This document shows, piece after piece, positions 8,915 through 18,476 of a stretch of DNA of 64,000 nucleotides (position 1 is its first letter; each line of letters begins with the position of its first letter). The notes beneath the pieces are model-generated. The model saw nothing but the letters and a program-made list of their open reading frames with translations. It searched no databases and was not told the origin of the DNA. A program made the translations under genes and the position numbers. This stretch comes from JAKACA01 sp963769255 (GTDB taxonomy: Bacteria > Actinomycetota > Acidimicrobiia > Acidimicrobiales > Bog-793): NCBI GenBank assembly GCA_963769255.1, contig CAVYKV010000002.1, positions 1 through 64,000 on the forward strand, given 5' to 3'.

Positions 8915-10216
8915 ATGACAGGTCGCCGCCGTACCGGCATCGCCATCGGCGCCGTCCTCCTCCTCGTCGTCGCAGCGGTGGCCGGCGGCCTCCTCGCCGT
9001 GGCCGGGCACGACCGTGCGAACGGCCCCGGCACGACGGGGACGGGGGTCCCCACGACGGCAAACCCCTTTGCCGCCGAGGAGGCCCGCGCCGTGAGCGGC
9101 GCCGAGCGGGCGGTCAACGTCGTCCTCCCGAGCGCCGAAGGAGCGCCGGCTCCACGACTCGGCAAGGTCCCGTACCGGAAGGTGCTCGGGAGCCATGAGG
9201 TGGTGGGTTTCGAGCCGTGGTACGAGCTCGGCTCCGTGTCCTCGACGAATCTCGCCGAGCTGACATCCGTCGTCTACTCGGCGCTCGACGTGCGGGCGAA
9301 CGGCACCCTCGTGGAGCGCTCCTCCTCCGGCGCCTGGAGCGCCTTGCAGAACGGGGGCGCCTCCGCTCTCGTGTCGGCCGGCCATGCCGCCGGGGACCAG
9401 GTCTTGCTGAGCGTCTTCGCCCAGAGCCAGGCGGTGATCGGGCCGCTGTGCGCCCAGCCGTCACGCACGGGCGAGCGGCTCGCCGGCGAGCTCGCCCCCC
9501 TCCTCTCCCGCTACTCCTTCGACGGGATCGACCTCGACTTCGAGAGCGAGGACGCCCTGGGGCGAAACGGCTTCGTGTCCTTCGTGAAGGCGCTCACCAC
9601 CCGCCTCGCCGCCCTCGACCCCTCCCCCGACGTCATGCTGAACGTCTTCCCTCAGTCGGTCTTCGACACGGGGGGGTTCATCGACGTGCAGGCGCTGGCG
9701 CCCGTCGTCGACCAGCTCTTCGTCATGGCTTATGACATGGAGGACACCGAGGTGGCCTCGGCGGACGCCCCCCTCACGGGCGCCGACCTGAGCGTGGCCG
9801 GGACCCTCGCCGCCTACAGGGCCGCCGGCCTCGCCCACAAGACCATCCTCGGGATTCCGTTCTACGGCTACGACTTCCCGGCAGGAGGCCCGGGCTTCGG
9901 GGCCCAGGCCGTCGGCAACCCGTATGCCGTCACCTACGACGCCGTCGTCTCCTCCATCGTGCACGACCATCACAAGCCCCGCTGGGATCCGACGACCGAC
10001 ACGCCCTACACCGTGTTCAAGCGCGGACGGCAATGGCACCAGACGTGGTTCGACGACCCGGTCTCCGTCGCCCTCAAGACGGCCATCGCCGGCCAGTTCG
10101 GCGTCGCCGGGGTGGGTGCCTGGGAGCTCGGCATGGTGAAGGGCCAGCCCCAGATGGTGAGCCTGCTGACGGGCGGCTCACCAGTCGTCAAGCTCCCCCT
10201 CGGCCCGAATCACTAG
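8915..10216 (+). CDS. Secreted or membrane-anchored glycoside hydrolase family 18 protein
   Basis: 433 residues. An N-terminal signal/anchor (MTGRRRTG, then a long hydrophobic run to about residue 31) leads to a low-complexity linker and a GH18 barrel. The catalytic signature FDGIDLDFES matches D-x-x-D-x-D-x-E, with the last Glu as proton donor. MAYDMEDTE and the closing GVGAWELGM are also GH18-like. Members cleave beta-1,4-linked N-acetylhexosamines: chitin, or peptidoglycan in the YaaH/spore-hydrolase branch. Lack of a chitin-binding module leaves the substrate open; a cell-wall role is a reasonable guess. It is divergent from the PIN-TRAM gene. Confidence 0.85.
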   Translation: MTGRRRTGIAIGAVLLLVVAAVAGGLLAVAGHDRANGPGTTGTGVPTTANPFAAEEARAVSGAERAVNVVLPSAEGAPAPRLGKVPYRKVLGSHEVVGFEPWYELGSVSSTNLAELTSVVYSALDVRANGTLVERSSSGAWSALQNGGASALVSAGHAAGDQVLLSVFAQSQAVIGPLCAQPSRTGERLAGELAPLLSRYSFDGIDLDFESEDALGRNGFVSFVKALTTRLAALDPSPDVMLNVFPQSVFDTGGFIDVQALAPVVDQLFVMAYDMEDTEVASADAPLTGADLSVAGTLAAYRAAGLAHKTILGIPFYGYDFPAGGPGFGAQAVGNPYAVTYDAVVSSIVHDHHKPRWDPTTDTPYTVFKRGRQWHQTWFDDPVSVALKTAIAGQFGVAGVGAWELGMVKGQPQMVSLLTGGSPVVKLPLGPNH

Positions 10217-10297
10217 GGCGGCGGGCGCCACGGTGCGGTCCCCGAGACCGGCTCGGACGGTCGACCGACCATTCAAAGGGCCGCTGGTCCGAACGAG

Positions 10298-10303
10298 TAT
10301 GAT
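10298..10303 (+). promoter_or_regulatory. Possible -10 element upstream of the kinase-GGDEF gene
   Basis: TATGAT in the 154-bp gap before the 1788-residue regulator matches TATAAT at five of six positions. It would give a leader of about 60 nt. A clear -35 box is not seen. The same gap holds the 8-bp palindrome GGTCGACC at 10259-10266. Confidence 0.3.
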
Positions 10304-10370
10304 CCGTGTGAGCAGCCCAAAGTGGTGTCAGGCGGCGACCGCTTTCCTACGAGTCCGGACGGGTGGCTAG

Positions 10371-13300
10371 GTGCCTATCGAGGCGTCACGAATCGCGATA
10401 CCCGGGTTCCAGCTCGTCGAGCAGCTCGGTCGTGGCGCCACGACCGCCGTCTTCCGGGCCGTCCGCGACGGTGAGGAGTATGCCGTCAAGGTCCACGAGC
10501 TGAGCGGACCGGACGACCCGACGCGGCTCACCTTCCGGCGGGAGGCGGCCATCCTCGCCGCCATCCGCCACCCTTGCCTGGGCAAGGTGTACGAGGTCGG
10601 CGAGACGAGCCGGGTCTCCTACCTCGCCATGGAGCTCATCGGCGGCCGCACGCTCGCCGAGGCGCTCGACGAGGAAGGCGCCCTCGGCGAGGCGCGCGTG
10701 CTCTCGCTCGCCTACGACGTCGCCTCTGCCCTCGACGTCGCCCACCGAGTCGGACTCGTCCACCGCGACGTGGCGCCTCGCAACATCGTGTTGCGGGCGG
10801 ACGGCCGCGCCGTCCTCATCGACTTCGGCCTCGCCACCCAGATCGGGACGCGCCAGCCGGAGGACGCCGTCATCGGGACCGTCCTCTACAGCGCCCCCGA
10901 GCAGACGGGCATGGTGCGGCGCCCCGTCGACCGACGCTCCGACCTCTACTCGCTCGGGGCCGTCCTCTTCGAGTGCGTGACGGGCCGGCCGCCCTTCCGG
11001 GCCGCCGACGCCGGCGAGGTCGTGCGCATGCACGCCGTGCAGGCGGCTCCCGACGCCCGCAGCGTCGACCCGAACGTGTCGGTGCAGCTGTCGCGGATCA
11101 TCGCCCGGCTGCTCGCCAAGGACCCGGACGACCGTTATCAGGAAGCCGCCTCGCTCCTGTTCGACATCGAGGCCCTGCGGCGCGGCACCCTCGCCGAGGA
11201 GGTGCCCCTCGGCCAGGCCGTCGCCAGCCGGCCGGCGACCATGGTCACCCTCGTCGGCCGCGACGAGGAGCTGGCGACGCTCCTCGAGACGGCCAACGAG
11301 TGCCGAACGGCCGGTGTCGGCTCTGCCGTGCTCCTCGAGTCGGATCCCGGCGGGGGCAAGACGCGCCTCACCGACGAGCTGGCCTTCATCGCCCGCGGCA
11401 ACGGCATGGCCGTCCTCGAGACGCACATCGGCCTCGACCACCCCGGACCGCTCGGGCCACTCGCCCAGGCTCTCGGCCGCTTCCTCAGCGACCTCGAGAT
11501 CCGCGACCAGGCGGGCCTCGCACACGTCCGCCGCCAGATGGGCCTCGACCGCACCGGTGCCGCCGACACGCTCCTCGGCCTCTCGAGCGACCTCGACCGC
11601 TTCCTCTCGCCGGGGGACGAGAAGGGTGCCGAGACGTCGTTCCACGAGTTCGCCGTCATCGAGGCCGCCCACCTCCTCATGTCCGTGGCGACGGCGTCGC
11701 CGGCCGGCGCCGTCCTCATCGTCGACAACGCCCACCTCGCCGACGACGCCACCCACCGCGTCCTCTCCTACCTCGTGCCGGAACTGGAGCGCCTCCCCCT
11801 CATGGTGGTGCTCACGGCCCGCAACGACCCGCCGAACATGCCGGCCCTCATGCGGCTACGCACCGAGATGGGGGAGGCCGTCCGCCACCGCCTCGAGCTC
11901 GCCCCGCTCAGCGACGCCCAGATCGAGAGCATCCTCCGCTGGCAGCTCGGCGGTGACGCCCTCGAGCCGAGCCTCGCCAGCGAGATCACGATCCGGGCGA
12001 ACGGGAACCCGTCGGCCGCCGTCGAGTACCTCCGCTCCGCCCTCGAGGCCGGCGTCCTGCGGCCCTCATGGGGGACCTTCTCCGTCGACGCCCAGGCGCT
12101 CGCCAACCTCGACCTCCCGACCGACGTCCGCGGGCTCGCCCTGCGCCGCCTCGACTCCCTGCGGCCCGCCACTCGGTGGTTGCTCACGGAGGCGTCCGTG
12201 ATCGGGTCGAGCTTCCACGTCGACCTCCTCGCCACGATCACGCACTGGCAGACAGCCGACGTCCATGTCGCCCTCGGCGAGGCGGCGGCCGCCCGCGTGA
12301 TCGAGGCGCAGGGCAGCGAGCGCTTCGTCTTCCTGCACGAAGGCGTTCGTGAGGTGCTCCTCGGCTCCCTCGACGAGAGGGCATCCCGCCGGGCGCATGA
12401 GCTGCTCGCCCGGGCACTGCAGGAGACCGGCGACAACCGGCCCGAGGTCGTCTACGACATCGCCCGCCACTACGCCCTCGGGGAGATCTCCTCCGACCCG
12501 AAACGGTCCTTCCAGGCGAACCACCGGGCCGCCCGCCTCGCCCTCGCCACGCAGGCCGACGACGACGCCATGGCCTTCCTCGCCACGGCCGAGGCCATCG
12601 CCATCGAGTACCACCTCGCCGTCGGGAGCGCCTTCGAGACCGACTATGGCACCGCCCTCGCCCGCAGCGGGCGCATCGACCTGGCGCTGCAGCACTACGG
12701 CAACGCCCTCCGCCTCGAGCGCGAGCGCATCGGAAAGGCCCGCATCCACGAGTACGTCGCCCGCGTCTACTTCGCCCGCACGAACGGCACCATGGGCCTG
12801 CAGCACGCCCGCGAGGGCCTCGCCGAGCTCGGCAAGCCGCTTCCCTCGAGCAACGTCCTCGCCGTCTTCTCGACGATGTGGAAGCTCCTCCTCGGGCTGC
12901 TCTCCGGTCTCACGAGGATCGGTTTCGGGCAGGCTAAGCGGGGGCAGCGCGAGAAGGTCCGCCTGCAGTGCCGCCTCCTCGAGATCGCCGGCGACTCGGC
13001 CGACCTCGAGCACCGGCCCTTCCTCTCCGTCGGCGTCGCCCTGCGGGCGCTCCTGCCCGCCAACCGGCTCGGCCACTCCCGCGAGTACGTCGGCGTCTAT
13101 GCCCGCCTCGGGGTCGTGCTCGCCCAGATCCGCCTCGTCAACTTCGCCCGCATCGTCGCCCGCCACACGACGAAGGTGGCGGAGCGGACCGGCGACCACG
13201 GCACGATCGTGCACGCCAAGCTCCTCGAGGCCATCAGCCTCGAGTTCCAGGGAGAGTCGGTGAAGTCGCAGCAGCTGCTCGCCGAGGTGCTCCGGCACGA

Positions 13301-15737
13301 GGCGCGCTGGCTGCAGCCCGGCGAGTACCTGAGCGGCGTCGTGGCAGCCTGCATCGGCCTTGCCCTCCGCGGTCGCATCATGGAGCAGGTGGCCTGGGTG
13401 GAGGAGGCCACGTGGCACTCGGGTACCGCCACCCGTATCGCCGACGGGGCCGTCAACGGCCTCGACTTCGTCGGCATCGGCATCGCCGGCCTCCTCGAGC
13501 AGCCGACCCTCGGGCTCGAGCGCATCTCCCGCGTGAACGAGCGCTTCTCGGGCACGCAGCCCTCCCGCATCTCCATCGCCGGCTACGAGGTCGCCCTCGC
13601 CACCTTCCACTTCGGCCTGAACGAGCTCGGCGTGCCCTTCGAGGAGGCCGTCTCGGAGTTCCGGGCCCGCAAGCTCCCGCCGTGGAATTGCCCGTACAAC
13701 CTCTCGCTGTTCTGGGTCGTGCAGGCGCTCGGGCGCTTGTCGCAGGTCTTTCACGGCACCCCGCAGGAGCGTCGCGAGCGCATGCGGCGGGCGCGGCGGG
13801 CCGTCTTCGAGCTCCACGTAGCCGCCCGCACGCCCCTCATGCGGGCGCACTACTTCGCCGCCCGGGCGGGCCTCTTGACCGCCCACGGCCATTTCAAGGC
13901 CGCCCTGCGAGCCTGCGCCAAGGGGCAGTCGCTCCTCGTCGGCCTGGACGGCCCGTGCGTCGAGGTGGCGCTCCAAATGGCCCGCGGCCGGGCGCTCGCC
14001 GGCGCCGGCTTCCAGGACGAGTCCGAGCGCCTCTCCCGGTCGGCCGCCCGCCTCGCCGAGGACCTCGGCATCTCCGCCTTCGTGCGCTGGGTGCAGCCGC
14101 CCATGGTGGAGCGGCCGCGGCGCGGGCTGCTCGCCCGCTCCGTGCGCTCGCAGTCGCTCGGGACGGGGCCGGTGCGCTTCTCCGGCTTCCACGCCATCAA
14201 CGCCGGCGGGGTCCGCGTCGCCAGCCGGGCATCGCGCCAACTCGAAGCGCTCCTGCAGGTCGGCGCTGCCGCCTCCCGCGTCCTCGACCCCGAGGAGCTC
14301 GCCCGCCTGGCGCTCGACGAGACCGTGCGAATCCTCAACGCCGAGCGCGCCCTGCTCTTCCTCACGAACGAGAACTCCGGTCTCGTGCGACCGCACCTCG
14401 GCCGCGACGCCACCGGCAACGACTTGAAGGAGCTCACGGGCTACTCCTCCACCGTGGTGGATCGCGTCGTCGCCACGCGGGAGGCCATCGTGCTCACGGG
14501 CACGGAGGAGGGCGCCGCCCTGGGCTCCGAGAGCGCCGTCACGCACGGGCTGCGCTCGATCCTCGTCGCCCCGCTGCAGATCGAGGACCGGCTGCTCGGC
14601 GTCGTCTACCTCGACAGCCGGCTCGCCAAGGGCATCTTCACCCACGACGACGTCGAGATCCTGAGCGCCATCACGGCCAACGTCGCCTTCGCCCTCGAGA
14701 CGGCCCGCCTCGCCGAGATGGAGATGTCAGTGGCCTCCGAGCGACGGCAGCGCCAGGTGGCAGAGGTGCTGCGGGACTCCATGCGCACCATCGGCCAGAG
14801 CCTCGATCCGCGGGGCGTCCTACGCGCCATCCTGCAGACCTCCGTGCAGGCGCTCGCCGCCGACGCCGGCGCCATCCTCCTTGCCGAGGGCGAGCGGCTG
14901 GAGATCACGGCGGCGATCGGGGGCGGCGTCAACCTCCCCCCGGAGGGCTACGACATCCCGAAGGCGGAGCAGCCCGAGATCGCCGAGGCGCTGAGGGCGC
15001 GCAAGCCACTCGCCGTCGCCAGCGTCATCAGCGAGCGCAACTCCCCTCTTTTCGGGCTCCTCGGTCGCTCCGGCTCCTTCATCGTGGCGCCCCTCGTAGT
15101 CCGCGAGCAGGCCCTCGGTGCCCTCGTCGTCATCGCCCGCCGGCCGAACGCCTTCGGGCAGACACAGACGGAGGTGGCGGCCGCCCTCGCCGGGCAGGGA
15201 GTCGTGGCCTTCGAGAACGCCGAGCTCTTCGCCCGCGTGCAGACGCTCGCCCAGCGCGACGAGCTCTCCGGCGTCGCCAACCGCCGCTACTTCTTCGAGA
15301 TGGCCGGGCGCACCTTCCGGGACGCCCGCCAGCTGGGGCGCCCGCTCTCGGCCATGATGCTGGACATCGACCACTTCAAGAACGTCAACGACCGCTACGG
15401 CCACGCCGCCGGCGACGACGTCATCCGGGTCGTCGCCCAGCGTGTCACGAAGGTCATCGGCTCCGGCGACATCGTGGGCCGCTATGGGGGTGAGGAGTTC
15501 GCCCTCGTGGTGCAGGCGCCCCTGAAAGACGCCCACGAGCTGGCCGAACGCCTGCGCCAGGTCATCAACGAGGCCCCCATCGCCACGACCGCCGGTCCCG
15601 TCGACATCACCGCCTCCGTGGGCGTCGCCCAGATGCAGCCCCGCGACGCAGACCTCGGCCGCCTCCTGCAGCGCACCGACGCCGCCCTCTACGAAGCCAA
15701 GCGCGGGGGACGCGACCAGGTGGCGAAGGCCTCGTAG
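10371..15737 (+). CDS. Giant signalling protein: Ser/Thr kinase, AAA-type ATPase, helical repeats, two GAF domains and GGDEF
   Basis: 1788 residues, GTG start. The kinase domain (about 10-270) has glycine loop 20-27, Lys40, HRD 131-133 with Asn138, DFG 151-153 and APE 175-177. The catalytic loop reads HRDVAPRN, with Ala where most Ser/Thr kinases have Lys. An STAND/AAA-like ATPase follows, with P-loop SDPGGGKTRL near 325 and LIVDNAHLAD near 448. Helical TPR-like repeats run to about 1280, then GAF1 (1290-1450), GAF2 (1460-1620) and GGDEF (1626-1786) with RYGGEEF near 1705. The I-site Arg is replaced (GSGD), so product inhibition is probably absent. Kinase-ATPase-GAF fusions usually end in a histidine kinase; here the output is c-di-GMP synthesis. 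Confidence 0.9.
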   Translation: MPIEASRIAIPGFQLVEQLGRGATTAVFRAVRDGEEYAVKVHELSGPDDPTRLTFRREAAILAAIRHPCLGKVYEVGETSRVSYLAMELIGGRTLAEALDEEGALGEARVLSLAYDVASALDVAHRVGLVHRDVAPRNIVLRADGRAVLIDFGLATQIGTRQPEDAVIGTVLYSAPEQTGMVRRPVDRRSDLYSLGAVLFECVTGRPPFRAADAGEVVRMHAVQAAPDARSVDPNVSVQLSRIIARLLAKDPDDRYQEAASLLFDIEALRRGTLAEEVPLGQAVASRPATMVTLVGRDEELATLLETANECRTAGVGSAVLLESDPGGGKTRLTDELAFIARGNGMAVLETHIGLDHPGPLGPLAQALGRFLSDLEIRDQAGLAHVRRQMGLDRTGAADTLLGLSSDLDRFLSPGDEKGAETSFHEFAVIEAAHLLMSVATASPAGAVLIVDNAHLADDATHRVLSYLVPELERLPLMVVLTARNDPPNMPALMRLRTEMGEAVRHRLELAPLSDAQIESILRWQLGGDALEPSLASEITIRANGNPSAAVEYLRSALEAGVLRPSWGTFSVDAQALANLDLPTDVRGLALRRLDSLRPATRWLLTEASVIGSSFHVDLLATITHWQTADVHVALGEAAAARVIEAQGSERFVFLHEGVREVLLGSLDERASRRAHELLARALQETGDNRPEVVYDIARHYALGEISSDPKRSFQANHRAARLALATQADDDAMAFLATAEAIAIEYHLAVGSAFETDYGTALARSGRIDLALQHYGNALRLERERIGKARIHEYVARVYFARTNGTMGLQHAREGLAELGKPLPSSNVLAVFSTMWKLLLGLLSGLTRIGFGQAKRGQREKVRLQCRLLEIAGDSADLEHRPFLSVGVALRALLPANRLGHSREYVGVYARLGVVLAQIRLVNFARIVARHTTKVAERTGDHGTIVHAKLLEAISLEFQGESVKSQQLLAEVLRHEARWLQPGEYLSGVVAACIGLALRGRIMEQVAWVEEATWHSGTATRIADGAVNGLDFVGIGIAGLLEQPTLGLERISRVNERFSGTQPSRISIAGYEVALATFHFGLNELGVPFEEAVSEFRARKLPPWNCPYNLSLFWVVQALGRLSQVFHGTPQERRERMRRARRAVFELHVAARTPLMRAHYFAARAGLLTAHGHFKAALRACAKGQSLLVGLDGPCVEVALQMARGRALAGAGFQDESERLSRSAARLAEDLGISAFVRWVQPPMVERPRRGLLARSVRSQSLGTGPVRFSGFHAINAGGVRVASRASRQLEALLQVGAAASRVLDPEELARLALDETVRILNAERALLFLTNENSGLVRPHLGRDATGNDLKELTGYSSTVVDRVVATREAIVLTGTEEGAALGSESAVTHGLRSILVAPLQIEDRLLGVVYLDSRLAKGIFTHDDVEILSAITANVAFALETARLAEMEMSVASERRQRQVAEVLRDSMRTIGQSLDPRGVLRAILQTSVQALAADAGAILLAEGERLEITAAIGGGVNLPPEGYDIPKAEQPEIAEALRARKPLAVASVISERNSPLFGLLGRSGSFIVAPLVVREQALGALVVIARRPNAFGQTQTEVAAALAGQGVVAFENAELFARVQTLAQRDELSGVANRRYFFEMAGRTFRDARQLGRPLSAMMLDIDHFKNVNDRYGHAAGDDVIRVVAQRVTKVIGSGDIVGRYGGEEFALVVQAPLKDAHELAERLRQVINEAPIATTAGPVDITASVGVAQMQPRDADLGRLLQRTDAALYEAKRGGRDQVAKAS

Positions 15738-15738
15738 G

Positions 15739-15756
15739 GCCGCCCTCGGGGGCGGC
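15739..15756 (+). terminator. GC-rich hairpin just after the kinase-GGDEF stop
   Basis: GCCGCCC, loop TCGG, GGGCGGC forms a perfect 7-bp stem beginning 2 bp after the stop codon. There is no T-run, so it could be a weak intrinsic terminator of the high-GC type or an mRNA-stabilising hairpin. It abuts the ATG at 15758, which argues that the next protein starts further downstream. Confidence 0.4.
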
Positions 15757-15757
15757 G

Positions 15758-17566
15758 ATGGGCTCCCATTCGGGGCAGGTCGAGACCGTCCCGCACCCCC
15801 GTAGGGGTGGACGAACGGGGGTGATATCGCTCAGGTTGGCCACGGGCGCTGCCGATAGCGGAACGGTGCAAACAAGCACGTCCGGCCAGTCCTTCTGGGA
15901 CGGCTGGCACTTCTCCGGGCTTGACCTGCTCGAGGCGAGCGACGAGGCGGCGCTCGTCATGGACGTGCACGGCACCGTCGTGTACTGCAATGCCGCCACC
16001 GAACGGCTGCAGAACCGCACGAGCGCGGAGATCGTGGGTCGCCACATCGACGAGCTGTCGGTGGCCGAGGAGCCGATCGGGCCGGGGGGCCCCAGCTGGG
16101 CCGACCTCATGGCCGGCCGGCACTGGGCAGCCGACATCCGGGTACGCCGTGCCGATGGATCGGAGGTGCCCGTTCACGTGACGCGTTCCCCCCTCTTCGG
16201 GGCAGCCGGCGACGTCGTCGGCGTCCTCAGCCTGGCGGCGGACCGAACGGTCGAGCACAACGCCAAGATCGCCCTCCTCGCTTCCGAGCGCCGGTTCCGG
16301 GCCCTCGCCCAGCGCTCCTCCGACCTCGCCATCGTCCTGCAGCCCGACGGCACCCTCGCCTACGTGAGCCCCGCCGTGCGAGGCATCTCCGGGCTCGAGG
16401 CGGGTGCCCTCATCGGCGCCTGCTGCTGGGACTTCGTTCATCCCGACGACATCCCCGATCTCGCCGCCGCCGTCTCCCGGCTGCCGGCCGAGGGCATCGT
16501 GACCGGCGAGTGGCGCTTCGTGACGGCCTCCGGCTGGCGGTGGTTCGAGATGACGCTCACCGACATGCGGGACGACGACGCCGTCGGGGGCATCGTCGGC
16601 AACATCCGGGACGTGACCGATCGCCGCCGTGCCCTCGAAGGCATGCGGACGCTGGCGGAGCGGTTCCGGCGCGTCTTCGACGAGAGTCCCCTCGGGAAGA
16701 TGATCGTCGACACGGACCTTCGCATCGTCGAGGCGAACCAGACGCTGTGCGAGAACCTCGGCTACAGCCCGGGCGCCCTGCAAGGCGTCTGTGTCGATGA
16801 CCTCGTGAGCCCACTGCAGGCAGTCGAGCAGCGGGACGGCTGGGGGCGCCTCTTCGCCGGGGAGGTCGACAGCCTCCGCCTCGACCTCGCCTATCGGCGG
16901 CACGACGGCTCGGAGGTGGTCGCCCGCCTGAAGGCCTCCGCCCTCCACGACGAAGCCGGCGTCGCCTCCACGTGCATCTGCGAGGTGGAAGACGTGACCG
17001 AGCAGGTGCGCGCCGACGAGGAGCTCGCCTGGCGGGCGCTCACCGATCCACTCACCAGCCTTCCCAATCGGGTCCTCCTGCACGACCGGCTCTCGCAGGC
17101 GCTCGGCCGCCTCTCGCGCGAAGACGGCATCGTGGCCGTGCTCTTCCTCGACGTCGACCGCCTCAAGTTCGTCAACGACACGCTCGGTCACGACGCCGGC
17201 GACGAGATGCTGATCGAGATCGCCAACCGTCTCTCGAACTCGGTGCGGGCGACGGACACGGTGGCCCGTTTCGGAGGCGACGAGTTCGTCGTGGTCGCCG
17301 AGGACGTCCTCGACGAGACGACGGCGGTTGCTCTCGGCCGGCACCTCATCGACTCCGTGGCGGCGCCCCTCAAGGCGGGCGGGCGCATCCTGACGCCGAG
17401 CGTCAGTGTCGGGATCGCCCTCACGACCGACCCGCAGGCGGAGCCGACGGCCCTCGTGCGACAGGCCGATCTCGCCATGTACCAGGCGAAGGACCAGGGC
17501 GGGATGCGCTGCCAGGTCTACGACGAGGACGACGAGGCCGTCGACGAGCAGGTCTTCTCCGGCTGA
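15758..17566 (+). CDS. Diguanylate cyclase with three PAS domains
   Basis: 602 residues from the first ATG. Three PAS domains (about 55-165, 178-290 and 303-415) precede a GGDEF domain (about 425-590) with RFGGDEF near 507 and FLDVDRLKFVND. RATD at the I-site position predicts product inhibition. No EAL domain or membrane helix is present. The true start is uncertain: ATG 15758 directly follows a hairpin and has no clean ribosome site. GTG 15821 (giving 581 residues) has a G-rich stretch upstream but overlaps alternative stem-loops. Residues before about 45 show no domain, so either start leaves all domains intact. Confidence 0.9.
   Translation: MGSHSGQVETVPHPRRGGRTGVISLRLATGAADSGTVQTSTSGQSFWDGWHFSGLDLLEASDEAALVMDVHGTVVYCNAATERLQNRTSAEIVGRHIDELSVAEEPIGPGGPSWADLMAGRHWAADIRVRRADGSEVPVHVTRSPLFGAAGDVVGVLSLAADRTVEHNAKIALLASERRFRALAQRSSDLAIVLQPDGTLAYVSPAVRGISGLEAGALIGACCWDFVHPDDIPDLAAAVSRLPAEGIVTGEWRFVTASGWRWFEMTLTDMRDDDAVGGIVGNIRDVTDRRRALEGMRTLAERFRRVFDESPLGKMIVDTDLRIVEANQTLCENLGYSPGALQGVCVDDLVSPLQAVEQRDGWGRLFAGEVDSLRLDLAYRRHDGSEVVARLKASALHDEAGVASTCICEVEDVTEQVRADEELAWRALTDPLTSLPNRVLLHDRLSQALGRLSREDGIVAVLFLDVDRLKFVNDTLGHDAGDEMLIEIANRLSNSVRATDTVARFGGDEFVVVAEDVLDETTAVALGRHLIDSVAAPLKAGGRILTPSVSVGIALTTDPQAEPTALVRQADLAMYQAKDQGGMRCQVYDEDDEAVDEQVFSG
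15794..15823 (+). promoter_or_regulatory. Overlapping alternative stem-loops around GTG 15821
   Basis: CACCCCCG (15794-15801) can pair with GGGGTG (15804-15809) to form a small hairpin. It can instead pair perfectly with CGGGGGTG (15816-15823), which contains the GTG at 15821. The two pairings exclude each other and would mask either the G-rich ribosome-site candidate or the start codon. The pairing is seen in sequence; a regulatory role is inference. Confidence 0.35.
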
Positions 17567-17587
17567 GGCCTCCCCCCGCCCGGCACG

Positions 17588-18451
17588 CTAAGCCGGGAGC
17601 AGGTAGTAGTCCTCGATCCCGGTCGCGGCGAACCCGCAGCTCTCGTAGAGGTGGAGCGCCGCCGGGTTGTCGACGAGCACTTCGAGATGGACGGAGGAGA
17701 AACCCTCCTGGTGCAGCGCCCTCGTGACGGTCGCGAGCGCCGCCCGCCCGTAGCCGCGCCGCTGGCGCTCCGGGAGGACGCCGAAGCCGTAGATGCCGGC
17801 CGATGCCGTGGCCGGTTCCCGCTCCACGCGCATGACGCCGACGGGCTCGCCGTCTCCGTCGATGACGAGGGTGCCCGCCGCCATCGACGCCCATTCCGTC
17901 CCCGCCACCGCTTCCTCCGGCATGGCGAAGGCGCCCGCCGTACACTCCCGGACGAAGGCGACGTCGCCGGCCTCTCCCGACGCCTGCCGTACCTGCACCC
18001 GGTCCGTCGAATCCTGCGGCTGGGGCGGATCCACCTGTGTCATGCGGTGCTCGGAGGACTCGAGGACCCCGCCGCGGGCAGCCGCGAAGCCACCGCCCGC
18101 TTCGCAGCAACGGTCCACGATGAGGAGCACGCGTCGCTGAGCGCGCTCGGCGAGCTCGGCGAGCTCGACGAGAGCGGCGTCGAGGAGGCGGGTGAAGATG
18201 CCGCGCCGTCGGAACGCCGGGTGAACCATGCCGCAGACCTCCGCCTCGTCGCTGCGGTACTGATAGATGCCGCAGAACCCGACGAGCTCGCCGCCCTCCC
18301 CCGACCACCAGAGGAAGTCGTTGGCGATGCCGGGGCTCCGGCCGCGGAGCGTCGGGTACTCGAGCTTCAGGCGGCCGCCGTCGGCTGCCAGGCAGGCAGC
18401 CTCAAGAGCGGCGATGTGCTGCAGCTGATCGGCGGTGAGCCCCCGCGCCAC
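17588..18451 (-). CDS. Tandem GNAT acetyltransferase
   Basis: 287 residues with two GNAT folds. The N-terminal half has MVHPAFRRRGIFTRLL and the C-terminal half has VLPERQRRGYGRAAL, both R/Q-x-x-G-x-G/A-type acetyl-CoA loops, followed by N-x-x-A-x-x-L-Y-x-x-x-G-F. The second domain has the stronger signature and is probably the active one. Tandem GNATs include mycothiol synthase and several small-molecule or peptide acetyltransferases; the substrate cannot be assigned here. It starts 25 bp after the rpsT stop on the same strand and may be read through from it. Confidence 0.85.
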   Translation of the reverse strand: MARGLTADQLQHIAALEAACLAADGGRLKLEYPTLRGRSPGIANDFLWWSGEGGELVGFCGIYQYRSDEAEVCGMVHPAFRRRGIFTRLLDAALVELAELAERAQRRVLLIVDRCCEAGGGFAAARGGVLESSEHRMTQVDPPQPQDSTDRVQVRQASGEAGDVAFVRECTAGAFAMPEEAVAGTEWASMAAGTLVIDGDGEPVGVMRVEREPATASAGIYGFGVLPERQRRGYGRAALATVTRALHQEGFSSVHLEVLVDNPAALHLYESCGFAATGIEDYYLLPA

Positions 18452-18476
18452 CTCGAGGGTGCCGGGGGCGCCGTCG

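Noticed and set aside
12066..14645. 859-codon open frame on the minus strand
   Set aside because: Antisense shadow of the kinase-GGDEF gene; composition is Glu/Gly/Arg/Val-rich without domains.
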